Below are positions 41,604 to 52,803 of a stretch of 64,000 bases of DNA, in pieces; position 1 is the stretch's first letter, and the number at the start of each line of letters is the position of its first letter. The notes under the pieces were generated by a model. That model was given only the letters and a program-made list of their open reading frames with translations, was not told the DNA's origin and did no database searches. The DNA is from Prochlorococcus sp. AG-363-P19. GTDB taxonomy: Bacteria; Cyanobacteriota; Cyanobacteriia; PCC-6307; Cyanobiaceae. Where the stretch lies: positions 62,001-126,000 of the forward strand of contig QCGG01000005.1 of NCBI GenBank assembly GCA_003280055.1, in the 5' to 3' direction. A program made the translations under genes and the position numbers.

Positions 41604-41969
41604 TTATTTTAATAATAAATCATTCCATATATCAGGCTTAAAACCAACCAAGATCTTTCCATCAGAAGTTATTAAAAAAGGTCTCTTGATCAGTTTTCCG
41701 TCCTTCTCTAGAGCTTCTAAAGCTTGTTTATCAGTCATTGCCTTGACTACCGAAGATCCTATAGCACGGTAACTAGCACCACTAGTATTAAATAAATATT
41801 TTCTATCCCCCAACTGATCCCAGGCCTTAGTCAACAAGTTATTATCTGGAGGGTTTTCAATAATATCGAAGAGTTCAAAGGAAACATCATTGGATTGAAG
41901 CCAACTAATCGCTTTTCTGCAGGTTGAACATCTTGAATAGCTAAAAATTCTTACTGATGGCCTAGTCAT
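41604..41969 (-). CDS. ArsC/Spx-family thioredoxin-fold protein
   Basis: A 121-residue protein of the ArsC/YffB/Spx family. FSYSRCSTCRKAISWLQ near residue 9-25 has the CxxC redox motif; KRPFLITSDGKILVGFKPD near 93 is the family C-terminal block. It could be a glutaredoxin-type arsenate reductase or a regulator of RNA polymerase like Spx; the surroundings do not decide. It lies upstream of a 231-bp gap and downstream of ppa. Confidence 0.88.
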   Translation of the reverse strand: MTRPSVRIFSYSRCSTCRKAISWLQSNDVSFELFDIIENPPDNNLLTKAWDQLGDRKYLFNTSGASYRAIGSSVVKAMTDKQALEALEKDGKLIKRPFLITSDGKILVGFKPDIWNDLLLK

Positions 41970-42023
41970 TCCTACCTAAGAGAACTTAAAAATAATATTA
42001 GGAATTCCCAAGCTCAAAGAAGC

Positions 42024-42542
42024 CTATTTCTTCGGAAAAGTTGCTGTTATACATTCTTCAAGCAAAGAATCAACTGCCTCGCAATCCCTCCACCCTCCTA
42101 TAACAACTACTCGCCCCTCAAGACTTTTATAGGTACGGAAAAATTCTGCTACTTCTTCCAACTGATTAGGGGCAATCTGTCTAATACTTCCGATCGATTG
42201 CTGTCTTGGATCTGCAACAGGTACACACAACAATTTTCCGTCATAAGCACCTGAGTCATGCATATCTAAAACACCAATAGGCCTTGCCTTAATAAGACAA
42301 CCTGCAAAAGTGGGCTCTTCCATAATCACCATTGCATCTAAAGGTGCACCATCCTCCGCAAGGGTATTCGGGATAAAGCCATAGTCGAAAGGATATCTCA
42401 CTGATGAATGAAGGACACGATCAAGCGCCATTACACCTGCCTCAGCTGAATATTCGTATTTATTGCGGCTTCCAGCAGGAATCTCAACCACCAGGTTTAC
42501 TAAACCTGGAGATGGAGAGGGGGATAGGCTGCTTAGATCCAT
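42024..42542 (-). CDS. ppa: Inorganic pyrophosphatase, family I
   Basis: Hydrolyses pyrophosphate to phosphate, pulling biosynthesis forward. From ATG at 42542 it has 172 residues. [13 protein letters not shown] near residue 19-31, [23 protein letters not shown] near 49-71 and DPRQQSI with KSLEGR contribute metal and substrate sites (Asp65, Asp70, Asp102 equivalents). The preceding small ORF overlaps its first 59 bases in another frame. A second PPase-like gene lies at 57877. Confidence 0.93.
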   Translation of the reverse strand: MDLSSLSPSPSPGLVNLVVEIPAGSRNKYEYSAEAGVMALDRVLHSSVRYPFDYGFIPNTLAEDGAPLDAMVIMEEPTFAGCLIKARPIGVLDMHDSGAYDGKLLCVPVADPRQQSIGSIRQIAPNQLEEVAEFFRTYKSLEGRVVVIGGWRDCEAVDSLLEECITATFPKK

Positions 42543-42675
42543 TGCTTTCTTTAACACTAGTTGTCAGATTTGTGCGTCCTTCGAATGGCCGCACAGTCAT
42601 AACGGCAATAAGAGGAACAGCAACTGTTGCAATCGCAATTGTGAGTCCCAAAAAGGCAACAGAAGGTTCATTCAT
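42484..42675 (-). CDS. Possible small single-span membrane protein
   Basis: A 63-residue frame upstream of ppa, starting [11 protein letters not shown] at ATG 42675, with a clean hydrophobic helix ([17 protein letters not shown]) and a polar Ser/Lys tail. It overlaps the start of ppa by 59 bases. The helix looks real, but the overlap is unusual and I cannot place it in a family. The track start at 42777 adds 34 residues of weaker character. Confidence 0.5.
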   Translation of the reverse strand: MNEPSVAFLGLTIAIATVAVPLIAVMTVRPFEGRTNLTTSVKESNGSKQPIPLSISRFSKPGG

Positions 42676-42888
42676 TGCCAAAAAGGTTTCTTGCTCAGGC
42701 AACAACTTTTTATTCCCTTTCGGGGGTCTCAGGGAAAGCTTATTGGAATTGCTCAGTAAAGCCGGTTCTGGGTCCATCCAATAAATATTTAAAAGCTGTC
42801 TGCAATCACAAGAGAAAAAGTCATCCTCATAAAGGCGGCTTGAAAAGAGTAAAAGATGTCTAGAATCTATTCTTGCACTATCGCATTC

Positions 42889-43356
42889 TTAGGCAGCAGA
42901 GCGCTCTTCTTTATCCCTACAAGCTGAGATATTTGGAGTCTGTTGCCCCTGAGCAACTTCTAAACATGATCTAATTGCTACTAGCTCTTCAAGAATAGAA
43001 GCAAGAACCTGTTGGGTAGCTGTTGAGGGTGAATTCAAAATTTCTACAGTAACTTCTTTGATCCTCAAAATATCTTTAGCAAACCGTGCAACCTCATTAG
43101 GATGAAAAAGCAAAGGATCTTTTTGATCACTTCTATATTCAGGGTTTAACTTTCGAGCATTAAATGGAGGATTCAAATTACGAGGGTCTGTATTGGTATA
43201 TCTATAAACAGACGCTCGTGATCTATTAAGGGATTTCTGCACCTCATCTATTCCTATTAACGCATCGGACTGACCCATCACAAATCCAACCTCCTGAGCC
43301 ACTTCAGAATCTGCCGAAAGCTGTGATGAACCCAAGCCCGTTGATCTTGAAAACAT
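42889..43356 (-). CDS. Hypothetical protein with helix-turn-helix like segment
   Basis: A 155-residue protein with no clear family. Residues 34-60 (IGIDEVQKSLNRSRASVYRYT) look like a helix-turn-helix of the MerR/excisionase kind, followed by a conserved-looking FNARKLNPEYRSDQ stretch. The C-terminal third is helical with VLASILEELVAIRSCLEV. It may bind DNA. It is divergent from proS. Confidence 0.75.
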   Translation of the reverse strand: MFSRSTGLGSSQLSADSEVAQEVGFVMGQSDALIGIDEVQKSLNRSRASVYRYTNTDPRNLNPPFNARKLNPEYRSDQKDPLLFHPNEVARFAKDILRIKEVTVEILNSPSTATQQVLASILEELVAIRSCLEVAQGQQTPNISACRDKEERSAA

Positions 43357-43501
43357 ATTCTTGAGCCCGTCTCAGTTATTGACTGTGGACACTAGCAGAA
43401 GCAACTGATCCGATACTTATTGGTTCTGAGTTTTGAACAACTTGACATTCATCGTTTGCGTCTGCGGATAAAATCCGATGAACCTATCTTTTACAAGAAC
43501 T

Positions 43502-45286
43502 ATGCGCGTCTCCCGCCTAATGCTGGTGACGCTACGGGAAGTACCAGCTGATGCAGAGATCAGTTCTCATAAGTTATTGCTTAGGGGGGGATACATCCGT
43601 CGTGTTACATCAGGTATTTATGCTTATCTTCCATTAATGTGGAGAGTTTTAAAAAAAATAATTGCAATCGTTCAAGAAGAGATGGACTCAACTGGAGCGT
43701 TAGAAACACTTTTACCCCAACTTCAGCCCTCTGAACTTTGGGAGAAGAGTGGACGTTGGCAAGGTTACACAGAAGGGGAAGGAATAATGTTCAACCTTAA
43801 AGACAGGCAAAAAAGGCGTTTAGGCCTTGGCCCAACTCACGAGGAAGTCATCACAAGTCTTGCCGGAGAGATGCTTCGGTCATATCGACAACTGCCAATA
43901 ACCCTTTATCAAACCCAAACCAAGTTCAGAGATGAAATTCGTCCTCGGTTTGGACTCATGAGAAGTCGTGAATTCATAATGAAAGACGCTTATTCATTTC
44001 ATTCAAATGAAAAAAGCCTTAAAAAAACATATGAAGTCATGGATGAAGCTTACAAAAGAATCTTTAAAAGATGTGGTCTAAATGTATTACCAGTTGATGC
44101 AGATAGTGGTGCCATAGGTGGTGTGGCTTCTCAAGAGTTCATGGTTACCGCTGAGGCAGGTGAAGATTTAATCTTAACCAGTGAAGATAGTTCTTATGCA
44201 GCAAATCAGGAGAAAGCCGTATCTATACCAAAAGAAGCAATTCCTCTTGTTAACCCTAGAGAATCCATCATAAAAACAAATTTCTCTGGAAAGATTGAAG
44301 ACTTATGTTTATCCCTAGAATTAGACCCATCTCAAATAATTAAGGTTATTCTTATGCTCGCAATTATTGAAGAAGAAAAACCTCAACCAATTCTAATAAG
44401 TCTTCGTGGAGATCAACAACTAAACGAAGTAAAGCTATTCAACACGATAACAAGTGTATTAAAGACAAGAATCATAGAGATTTCACCAATAACTCCCGAA
44501 AATATTAATCTAGAATGTTTACCCCCTTTACCCTTTGGCTCTATTGGACCTGATTTAAGTGATGAAATACTCGCTGGTGCAAAAACTTGGTCTACCAAGT
44601 TTCTTCGAGTAGCTGACTACACCGCCACTAATCTTGAATCTTTTGTCTGTGGGGCCAATGAAATTCATCGCCACAAAGTCTGCGCTAATTGGGAAAGTAT
44701 TGGCAACAAGCCTCAGGCCTTTGATATTCGAAAAGCCCAAGCTGGTGACAAATGCATTCATAATAAAAATCAAAAGCTTCTAGCAAAACGAGGCATTGAA
44801 GTAGGTCATATTTTTCAATTAGGTAGAAAATATTCCGAAGCACTAGGCACAAACTTCACGAATGAGAGTGGTGCACTAGAAGCCTTTTGGATGGGTTGTT
44901 ATGGAATTGGAGTTTCAAGACTCGCCCAAGCAGCTGTAGAGCAAAACCATGACGAAGCTGGCATCTGTTGGCCCAGCAACATTGCTCCATTTGAAGCGAT
45001 CGTTGTCATCGCAAACATGAAGGATTCAAATCAGTTAGATCTAGGGGAGAAGCTCTACCAAGTTCTTAAAGACAATAAGGTTGACGCTCTTCTGGACGAC
45101 CGGCAAGAAAGAGCTGGCGTAAAATTTAAAGACGCAGACCTGATTGGCATTCCTATTCGAATAGTTGTGGGAAGAGACGCAAAAGAAGGAAATGTTGAAT
45201 TTTGGGATAGGTCCAGTCGAACTTCCAAACTCATTAACGAGAATTCTGTTGTTAGTGAAGTTATTTCTGTAATTGGTCGGGACTGA
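43502..45286 (+). CDS. proS: Prolyl-tRNA synthetase
   Basis: Class II aminoacyl-tRNA synthetase charging tRNA-Pro, in the cytosol. I start at ATG 43502 (594 residues), MRVSRLMLVTLREVPADAE. Motif 1 region SSHKLLLRGGYIRRVTSGIYAYLP, then motif 2 TKFRDEIRPRFGLMRSREFIMKDAYSF near residue 138. A YbaK-type insertion follows in the middle, and GIGVSRLAQAAVEQ with motif 3 near 463 precedes the anticodon domain. The track start at 43478 is less typical. Confidence 0.95.
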   Translation: MRVSRLMLVTLREVPADAEISSHKLLLRGGYIRRVTSGIYAYLPLMWRVLKKIIAIVQEEMDSTGALETLLPQLQPSELWEKSGRWQGYTEGEGIMFNLKDRQKRRLGLGPTHEEVITSLAGEMLRSYRQLPITLYQTQTKFRDEIRPRFGLMRSREFIMKDAYSFHSNEKSLKKTYEVMDEAYKRIFKRCGLNVLPVDADSGAIGGVASQEFMVTAEAGEDLILTSEDSSYAANQEKAVSIPKEAIPLVNPRESIIKTNFSGKIEDLCLSLELDPSQIIKVILMLAIIEEEKPQPILISLRGDQQLNEVKLFNTITSVLKTRIIEISPITPENINLECLPPLPFGSIGPDLSDEILAGAKTWSTKFLRVADYTATNLESFVCGANEIHRHKVCANWESIGNKPQAFDIRKAQAGDKCIHNKNQKLLAKRGIEVGHIFQLGRKYSEALGTNFTNESGALEAFWMGCYGIGVSRLAQAAVEQNHDEAGICWPSNIAPFEAIVVIANMKDSNQLDLGEKLYQVLKDNKVDALLDDRQERAGVKFKDADLIGIPIRIVVGRDAKEGNVEFWDRSSRTSKLINENSVVSEVISVIGRD

Positions 45287-45340
45287 AGCTCATGAGTGCC
45301 TGTAAAAGTCGTAAAGTTATAAATTAATTGCCTTAGAAGA

Positions 45341-47184
<1,844 letters not shown>

Positions 47185-47246
47185 AGGCAATCAATGCATG
47201 CCAAATAAACCCAATCCAATCAAACAATAAACAGAGATTTACTCAA

Positions 47247-48260
47247 ATGATATCCAAACCTAGATTCGCTAATAAGACTATTGATGTAGTCGGGATAGGA
47301 AATGCAATCGTTGATGTTTTAGTTCAATCAGAAGACGTTTTCCTTGAAACTCACGGATTAATCAAAGGGAGCATGACTTTGGTTAATGAAGTTCAAGCAG
47401 AAAAGCTATATCAAGATGCTGGACCCGGTATTGAAACTTCCGGAGGTTCAGCGGCTAATACCCTGGCAGGAATAGCAATGCTAGGCGGGAAGGCTAATTT
47501 TATTGGTCGCGTAAGGAATGACCAACTAGGCAAAATTTTCAATCATGACATTCATTCTGTGGGAGCTAACTTTGAAACGCCTTTCTCTACAGAGGGGCCT
47601 GGCACTGCCAGATGCTTAATAATTGTCACCCCAGACGCACAACGGACAATGTGTACCTATCTTGGGGCTTCTGTCCAGCTAGAACCTAGAGACCTAGATT
47701 TATCCGTAATTAAAGACACAAAGATTGTTTATTTGGAAGGATATCTTTGGGATAATGAGGCTGCTAAAAAAGCTTTTATTACCGCTGCAAAACTAGCCAA
47801 GAGCTCTGGTGGTGAAGTTGCGCTATCTCTTTCTGACTCCTTCTGTGTAAATAGACATCGTGAAAGCTTTTTGGAGCTAGTAAGCAATCACATAGATATT
47901 CTATTTGCCAATGAAAGTGAAATAATTTCCTTGTACCAATCCTCAAATATTGACAACGCAATAAAAGAATTAAGAAGTTGCTGCAAAACAGCTGCAATAA
48001 CTCGTAGTGAAGCTGGTTCGATAGTTCTTGAAGGGGAAAGATTTTGGGAGATTCCTGCTTTTAAACTAGGAAATCTGATTGACACTACTGGTGCAGGAGA
48101 TCTATATGCCGGTGGATTTCTTTATGCCTACACTCAAAACAAACCAATTAAAGATTGTGGGGAAATCGGGTCAATTTGCGCTGGAAAAGTTGTTACACAA
48201 CTAGGACCTCGCTCAAGGGATTCCCTAAAAGAAGTCTTAATGAATTATGGACGATATTGA
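47247..48260 (+). CDS. PfkB-family carbohydrate/nucleoside kinase
   Basis: Ribokinase-fold kinase of 337 residues, similar to adenosine kinase and related sugar kinases. VGIGNAIVDVLVQSED near residue 10, GGSAANTLAGIAMLGGKANFIGRV near 66 (first PfkB signature) and IDTTGAGDLYAGGFLYAYT near 277 (second, with catalytic Asp) are clear. The position after purA would suit a purine-related substrate, but sugars cannot be ruled out. Confidence 0.92.
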   Translation: MISKPRFANKTIDVVGIGNAIVDVLVQSEDVFLETHGLIKGSMTLVNEVQAEKLYQDAGPGIETSGGSAANTLAGIAMLGGKANFIGRVRNDQLGKIFNHDIHSVGANFETPFSTEGPGTARCLIIVTPDAQRTMCTYLGASVQLEPRDLDLSVIKDTKIVYLEGYLWDNEAAKKAFITAAKLAKSSGGEVALSLSDSFCVNRHRESFLELVSNHIDILFANESEIISLYQSSNIDNAIKELRSCCKTAAITRSEAGSIVLEGERFWEIPAFKLGNLIDTTGAGDLYAGGFLYAYTQNKPIKDCGEIGSICAGKVVTQLGPRSRDSLKEVLMNYGRY

Positions 48261-48275
48261 TATAAACGCTTCTTC

Positions 48276-48605
48276 TTAGCTAACAATATCTAGCATCCAA
48301 TTCTGATATGAACTTTCTGATGATGTCTTAAAAAAAATAAACTCAGGGTTCTCATATGTATGCATCTGTTTGACAACCTTATGCAACTCCTCTAAAAGAC
48401 TAGCTTTAGTCTTGATAAGCAACTGCACCTCTTTACTTGACTCTATTCTGTTATTCCACCAGTAATGCGATTCAATGTCTTTAAGACTTACACAAGCGGC
48501 AAGTCTCTTCCTTAATATATTCTTAGCAAGCAAATCTGCATGTGCAACATCTGCTTCGGTTGTGATTACCAAAATCAATTCAGATTTAGTTTCTGGCAAA
48601 AGCAT
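48276..48605 (-). CDS. cutA: CutA-family divalent cation tolerance protein
   Basis: Small trimeric protein of the PII-like fold, 109 residues. ELILVITTEADVAHADLLAKNI at the N-terminus, LAACVSLKDIESHYWW near residue 36 and VKQMHTYENPEFIF near 78 are typical. Its role is unclear in cyanobacteria; it is widespread and very stable. It is convergent with the PfkB kinase gene and downstream of cobK. Confidence 0.93.
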   Translation of the reverse strand: MLLPETKSELILVITTEADVAHADLLAKNILRKRLAACVSLKDIESHYWWNNRIESSKEVQLLIKTKASLLEELHKVVKQMHTYENPEFIFFKTSSESSYQNWMLDIVS

Positions 48606-48657
48606 TATCAGAGGATAGAAAGGGATTAATCATTCAATCACTTTTAGGAAATTTTTC

Positions 48658-49461
48658 TCAAGCTTCTATTCGATCCAATATTTCCTTGCTTGAATAAACC
48701 ACATCAATCCCTTTCAAAAAAGCCGGGCGAGCAATAAGCCAAAGTTCTAAACCAATCTCTTCAGACACTCTTTTCCATAACTTTTCCGTAATCCCTCCGG
48801 ATTGTCGACAAAGCACTGAGGTGATTGACCATCGTCTACATAATGCAAGTTCAATCGCTCCAGAGAATTCTTCTTGCCTAGGTGGCCTAATTACTGCTAA
48901 TCGCTGTTCATCTAGATCAGTAGCAAGTGCAGATCTAAGACTTAAATTCGACGAGAAAACCCGAGCAAAAACCTCAGCACCCCCCTTTTGCGCACATTTA
49001 ACAGCATCTTGAAGATTCCTTGTTCCAATAGCAAATAAAAACCTTTTACCTAAAAGTTCTTTATGGGCTAATTCCGACGGAGTTTTGATAAATTTAGCGT
49101 TGCGAACTTTTTCGAAAGGGCGCTCATATCTGAGCAAAGGCTGACCAAGCTCAGCACAAGCAAAAAAGAGGTTGGAACGGATCGTTGTTGCGAAGGGATG
49201 AGTTGCATCAATCACCCAATCAAAACTTTTGTTCCTAGACCTAGCATCTTCAATAATCCCTTTGACTCCATTTGGGCCATTAATGGGACCTATCCAAATA
49301 TTTTCCAAAGGAAGGTCCTCATAAACCCTACCTGCACTTTGAGAGACAACGCTCAGGCTGACTCTCCAACCCTGCTTAACTAAAACTTCGACCAATGGAG
49401 GTCCATCACCAGTTCCACATAGCAACCATAAATTTCGGTGGTAATTCTTGTGGGTCTGCAT
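48658..49461 (-). CDS. cobK: Precorrin-6A/cobalt-precorrin-6A reductase
   Basis: NAD(P)H-dependent reductase of the corrin ring, in the (pseudo)cobalamin pathway. It has 267 residues from ATG at 49461. LLCGTGDGPPLVEVLVKQGW starts the cofactor domain, DWVIDATHPFATTIRSN near residue 80-96 is the family motif, and LLRYERPFEK follows. GAGGA at 49468-49472 supports 49461 rather than TTG 49476. Divergent from ssb with a tight gap. Confidence 0.9.
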   Translation of the reverse strand: MQTHKNYHRNLWLLCGTGDGPPLVEVLVKQGWRVSLSVVSQSAGRVYEDLPLENIWIGPINGPNGVKGIIEDARSRNKSFDWVIDATHPFATTIRSNLFFACAELGQPLLRYERPFEKVRNAKFIKTPSELAHKELLGKRFLFAIGTRNLQDAVKCAQKGGAEVFARVFSSNLSLRSALATDLDEQRLAVIRPPRQEEFSGAIELALCRRWSITSVLCRQSGGITEKLWKRVSEEIGLELWLIARPAFLKGIDVVYSSKEILDRIEA

Positions 49462-49490
49462 CAAGATGGTCCTCAATTCATTAAAAAGAC

Positions 49491-49949
49491 ATGAACCACT
49501 GCCTGCTTGAAGTTGAGGTTATAGAGGCACCTACTACTAGGTACACCCAAAACAACCAAACTCCAATTGCTGAAATGAAAGTCCAATTCGACGGGCTTAG
49601 AGCTGATGATCTCCCAGGGACTCTGAAAGTTGTGGGTTGGGGAAATCTTGCTCAAGAAATGCAAAACAGAATCCACCTTGGACATCACCTTTTAGTTGAA
49701 GGTCGCCTGAGGATGAATACAATCTCGCGCCAGGATGGGACAAAAGAAAAATCTGCCGAGTTCACACTTTCAAAATTCCATCCAATTGGCGTAAAAACCA
49801 ATGAAGGCGATAGAAACATTCAAATCCCAAAAGAAAGCTCAAGCCTTCCTAAGGCTAATCCAACTAAAATTGATCAAACCAATGAAGATAATTCAACTAG
49901 TTGGAACAGTGCTCCTCTCATTCCAGATACTGATGACATCCCTTTTTAA
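49491..49949 (+). CDS. ssb: Single-stranded DNA-binding protein
   Basis: OB-fold protein of 152 residues that coats ssDNA in replication and repair. MNHCLLEVEVIEAPTTRY begins the domain, LKVVGWGNLAQEMQNRIHLGHHLLVEGRLRMN is near residue 45-76. The acidic tail ends IPDTDDIPF, the DDIPF tip being the typical partner-binding site. Fits with priA and rpoD nearby as information-processing genes. Confidence 0.93.
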   Translation: MNHCLLEVEVIEAPTTRYTQNNQTPIAEMKVQFDGLRADDLPGTLKVVGWGNLAQEMQNRIHLGHHLLVEGRLRMNTISRQDGTKEKSAEFTLSKFHPIGVKTNEGDRNIQIPKESSSLPKANPTKIDQTNEDNSTSWNSAPLIPDTDDIPF

Positions 49950-49957
49950 AAATTTAA

Positions 49958-50155
49958 CTAGAAAAATTTTCCTTCATCAATTTCTTTAGTGGTCTTATCA
50001 AGCAATTGGCCTAACTCTCTTTCTAAGGCTGCCAAATCCAATCGCAACTCTGGCCATCTTCCATTATCAATTTGTTCAAGCAACCAAGCCCTATCCTTTT
50101 CAAGCTGGTGAACTAACTCAGCAATTTTTTGGGGATCAACATCAATTCTTGCCAT
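49958..50155 (-). CDS. Small hypothetical helical protein
   Basis: A 65-residue, acidic, helical protein (IAELVHQLEKDRAWLLEQ, then LAALERELGQLLDKT). Probably coiled-coil forming. No family recognised. ATG at 50155 and a compact, well-mixed sequence support a real gene. It is convergent with ssb (8-bp gap) and divergent from the DUF2854 gene. Confidence 0.75.
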   Translation of the reverse strand: MARIDVDPQKIAELVHQLEKDRAWLLEQIDNGRWPELRLDLAALERELGQLLDKTTKEIDEGKFF

Positions 50156-50208
50156 AGCAATTCAATCTAGGGTTACAAGCTGTACCACTGGGAGCGAGAA
50201 TAAGTGAC

Positions 50209-50781
50209 ATGAAAGATCTATTTTCACCCGCCAACATCATCACTGTCACTGGCGCAGTTCTAACAGTTATTGGCGCAATTGCCTATGGCACTGGTGCAGC
50301 GAACCTAAGTGTGCCAACCCTTTTCTATGGTTTCCCTATATTTATAGGAGGGCTTGCATTAAAAACATCTGAACTGCCACCTGCTAAAAAAATCCAACCA
50401 TCTAAAGACCTAAGTGATCTCCAAAAAGAAGGCCCTCCAGAACTTCAAAAACTTGTTGGGGATGTAACAAGATGGCGTTATGGGCAAAAAGCCCATCTCG
50501 AATCATCACTCCAAGTCTTAAATCTATGGGATGCGGATGAACCACCCCAGCTACTTGAGATTGAAGAGTTAGATACAGGAAGAGGTTATGGAGTTCGCTT
50601 AAGGTTTGAGATTGCTGGAGTGACTCTAGATCGGTGGCATGAAAAGAAAGCTCGCCTAAGTCGTTTTTTTGCTAATGGCCTTGAGGCAGAATTAAGGAGC
50701 AAAGATGGAAGAGAGCTTGATCTCATCCTTCTTCCAGCCCAAAGCAAAGACGGCAATAAAAACTCCGATGACCTCCCCTAA
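50209..50781 (+). CDS. DUF2854-type membrane protein
   Basis: A 190-residue protein matching the conserved cyanobacterial/plastid DUF2854 family as I recognise it: two hydrophobic spans at the N-terminus ([37 protein letters not shown]), then a soluble domain with [19 protein letters not shown]. Function unknown. Its last bases overlap the argB start. Confidence 0.85.
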   Translation: MKDLFSPANIITVTGAVLTVIGAIAYGTGAANLSVPTLFYGFPIFIGGLALKTSELPPAKKIQPSKDLSDLQKEGPPELQKLVGDVTRWRYGQKAHLESSLQVLNLWDADEPPQLLEIEELDTGRGYGVRLRFEIAGVTLDRWHEKKARLSRFFANGLEAELRSKDGRELDLILLPAQSKDGNKNSDDLP

Positions 50782-51694
50782 ACCCGTCAAAAGAACTGTG
50801 GATACATCTCGAAACGAATTGATCCAAAACAACTCAGGGAATGATTCTCTAAGAGTTTCAGTTTTGAGCGAGGCACTCCCATATATCCAACGTTTTGCAG
50901 AGCGGCGAATCGTCATTAAATATGGTGGCGCAGCAATGGCTCATAAGAATTTAAGAGAAGCAGTCTTTAGAGATCTTGCCCTCCTCTCAAGTGTGGGAGT
51001 TCAGCCAATTGTTGTTCATGGAGGTGGTCCAGAAATTAATCAATGGCTTCAACGTCTTCAAATCAAATCTGAATTTCGTGATGGTTTACGAGTAACCGAC
51101 TCACAAACGATGGAAGTCGTTGAAATGGTTCTAGTTGGTCGTGTGAACAAACAAATTGTCAATGGCCTAAATAAACTAGGTGCAGCATCTGTAGGTCTTA
51201 GTGGCTGTGATGGGTCATTAATCGAAGCAAGGCAATGGGGAGATGGAAGCCATGGATTTGTAGGTGACGTTGCAAAGGTGAATCCATCAATATTGAAACC
51301 ACTGCTCGAAAAAAGCTATATCCCAGTAATTTCGAGTGTTGCAGCAACCGCTAACGGACAATCGCACAATATCAATGCAGACACTGTTGCAGGAGAAATT
51401 GCTGCGTCTTTGGAAGCAGAAAAACTTATCTTGCTTACCGATACACCTGGAATACTTCAAGACGCCAATGATCCATCTACATTGATACGTCTATTACCCC
51501 TTAGCCAAGCCAGAAATCTAATTAAAAAAGGTGTAGTCAAAGATGGGATGACACCAAAAACAGAATGCTGTATAAGAGCTCTCGCTCAAGGTGTTCATGC
51601 AGCACACATCATCGACGGAAGAGTGCCTCATGCACTGCTTTTAGAGATCTTCACTGACGAAGGCATTGGCACCATGGTGGTTGGACGAGGTTGA
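50768..51694 (+). CDS. argB: Acetylglutamate kinase
   Basis: Phosphorylates N-acetylglutamate, the second arginine-synthesis step and a PII target in cyanobacteria. From ATG 50768 it has 308 residues. [16 protein letters not shown] near residue 51, [14 protein letters not shown] near 84 and [25 protein letters not shown] near 200 are clear. It overlaps the DUF2854 stop by 14 bp; the track start 50705 would lie inside that gene. The N-terminal extension may allow hexamer formation. Confidence 0.95.
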   Translation: MTSPKPVKRTVDTSRNELIQNNSGNDSLRVSVLSEALPYIQRFAERRIVIKYGGAAMAHKNLREAVFRDLALLSSVGVQPIVVHGGGPEINQWLQRLQIKSEFRDGLRVTDSQTMEVVEMVLVGRVNKQIVNGLNKLGAASVGLSGCDGSLIEARQWGDGSHGFVGDVAKVNPSILKPLLEKSYIPVISSVAATANGQSHNINADTVAGEIAASLEAEKLILLTDTPGILQDANDPSTLIRLLPLSQARNLIKKGVVKDGMTPKTECCIRALAQGVHAAHIIDGRVPHALLLEIFTDEGIGTMVVGRG

Positions 51695-51697
51695 TCG

Positions 51698-52792
51698 ATG
51701 ACAGTCAACCTGGCGACAGCTGAAGCAGCTATTGCTCGTGGAGACTATTCACTAAGCCTAGAAATTCTAAAAAGACTGGCCAAAGAGAGTCCTTCTTCCG
51801 GGAAAGATGGGGCCCAAATCAGAATGCTTATGGTAACTGCTTGGATGGGGCAAGGACAGGAAGGGAAAGCCATTGAGACCTGTCGCCTTCTTACTCGGTG
51901 CAAAGACCCTGATCTAAGAGTCAAAGCCAAGCATTTGCTCTCAGTATTGGAAGCACCAAGCCTTGAGAGGCCCTCTAGCTGGTCAATAGAAATACCAACT
52001 GTTGAGGTCACCGCTTTAGCGAAAAGTCGTTCAAGACAAATCAAACGTACAACCCAAAAAGGAACCTCAATTCAGCTACCTCCAACTGGACCAACAAAAG
52101 GTCTCCAGATTGGCTTTGCAACAGTTGTCTTATCAGTCCTTCTATGTTTAACAATCCTCCTGAGCGGATGTGTAAAAATTACTACCGAGATAAAAATCCC
52201 AGGCCCTGATCAAATATCACTTGGATGGGAAGTGGAAAGTTCTACAACACAACTACTTCCGTGGCAAATAAAATTAATGGATTCACTTGTTTACTTATCT
52301 GACAAACTCAGGACAGAAGTTGGACCTAGAGGTAGCCAAAAAATCATCTCTGGAGTAATGAGTGCCAAAGAAGCAGATTTATTACTTCAAAAAGTAGTTA
52401 CTATTGCCACTGATGCAGGAGGAATTGAGCAAACAAATTCCAAACTGGAATTAAAAGAGAAAAATTGGCTTTTGGGAATCAAACAAGACCTAGACCTCTT
52501 TATTGATCTTTCAAAAGTTCCAGACATTCCAGGATTAAAATTATCGGTAAAAATTATCCCTTCCCCGTCAAGGCAAAATCTTTCTGCAGATCCAAATTCC
52601 CTCCTAAAAAAAGGCAAAGACTTATTTTGGCAAATACATTCTGGAAGGGTTAATCATTTATATCTACACGAATGGAAATGGAGTCGTTTAGGAATAGGTA
52701 CTGTTCTGATTTGTCTATTACTACTTCTTACACGAACTCTTCAAAGCTTGCGCCTTCAACTCGGATATGGGTTTCCTGAACTACCGCCTTAA
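51698..52792 (+). CDS. DUF3153-type membrane protein
   Basis: A 364-residue membrane protein. Residues 1-70 look like tetratricopeptide-type helices (ARGDYSLSLEILKRLAKES, IETCRLLTRCKDPDLRVKAKHLL). A hydrophobic span with a lipobox-like end (VVLSVLLCLTILLSGCVKI) precedes a soluble domain of the DUF3153 kind, and another span near the C-terminus. It starts 4 bp after argB. Function unknown. Confidence 0.85.
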   Translation: MTVNLATAEAAIARGDYSLSLEILKRLAKESPSSGKDGAQIRMLMVTAWMGQGQEGKAIETCRLLTRCKDPDLRVKAKHLLSVLEAPSLERPSSWSIEIPTVEVTALAKSRSRQIKRTTQKGTSIQLPPTGPTKGLQIGFATVVLSVLLCLTILLSGCVKITTEIKIPGPDQISLGWEVESSTTQLLPWQIKLMDSLVYLSDKLRTEVGPRGSQKIISGVMSAKEADLLLQKVVTIATDAGGIEQTNSKLELKEKNWLLGIKQDLDLFIDLSKVPDIPGLKLSVKIIPSPSRQNLSADPNSLLKKGKDLFWQIHSGRVNHLYLHEWKWSRLGIGTVLICLLLLLTRTLQSLRLQLGYGFPELPP

Positions 52793-52803
52793 CTGAAAAA
52801 CAT

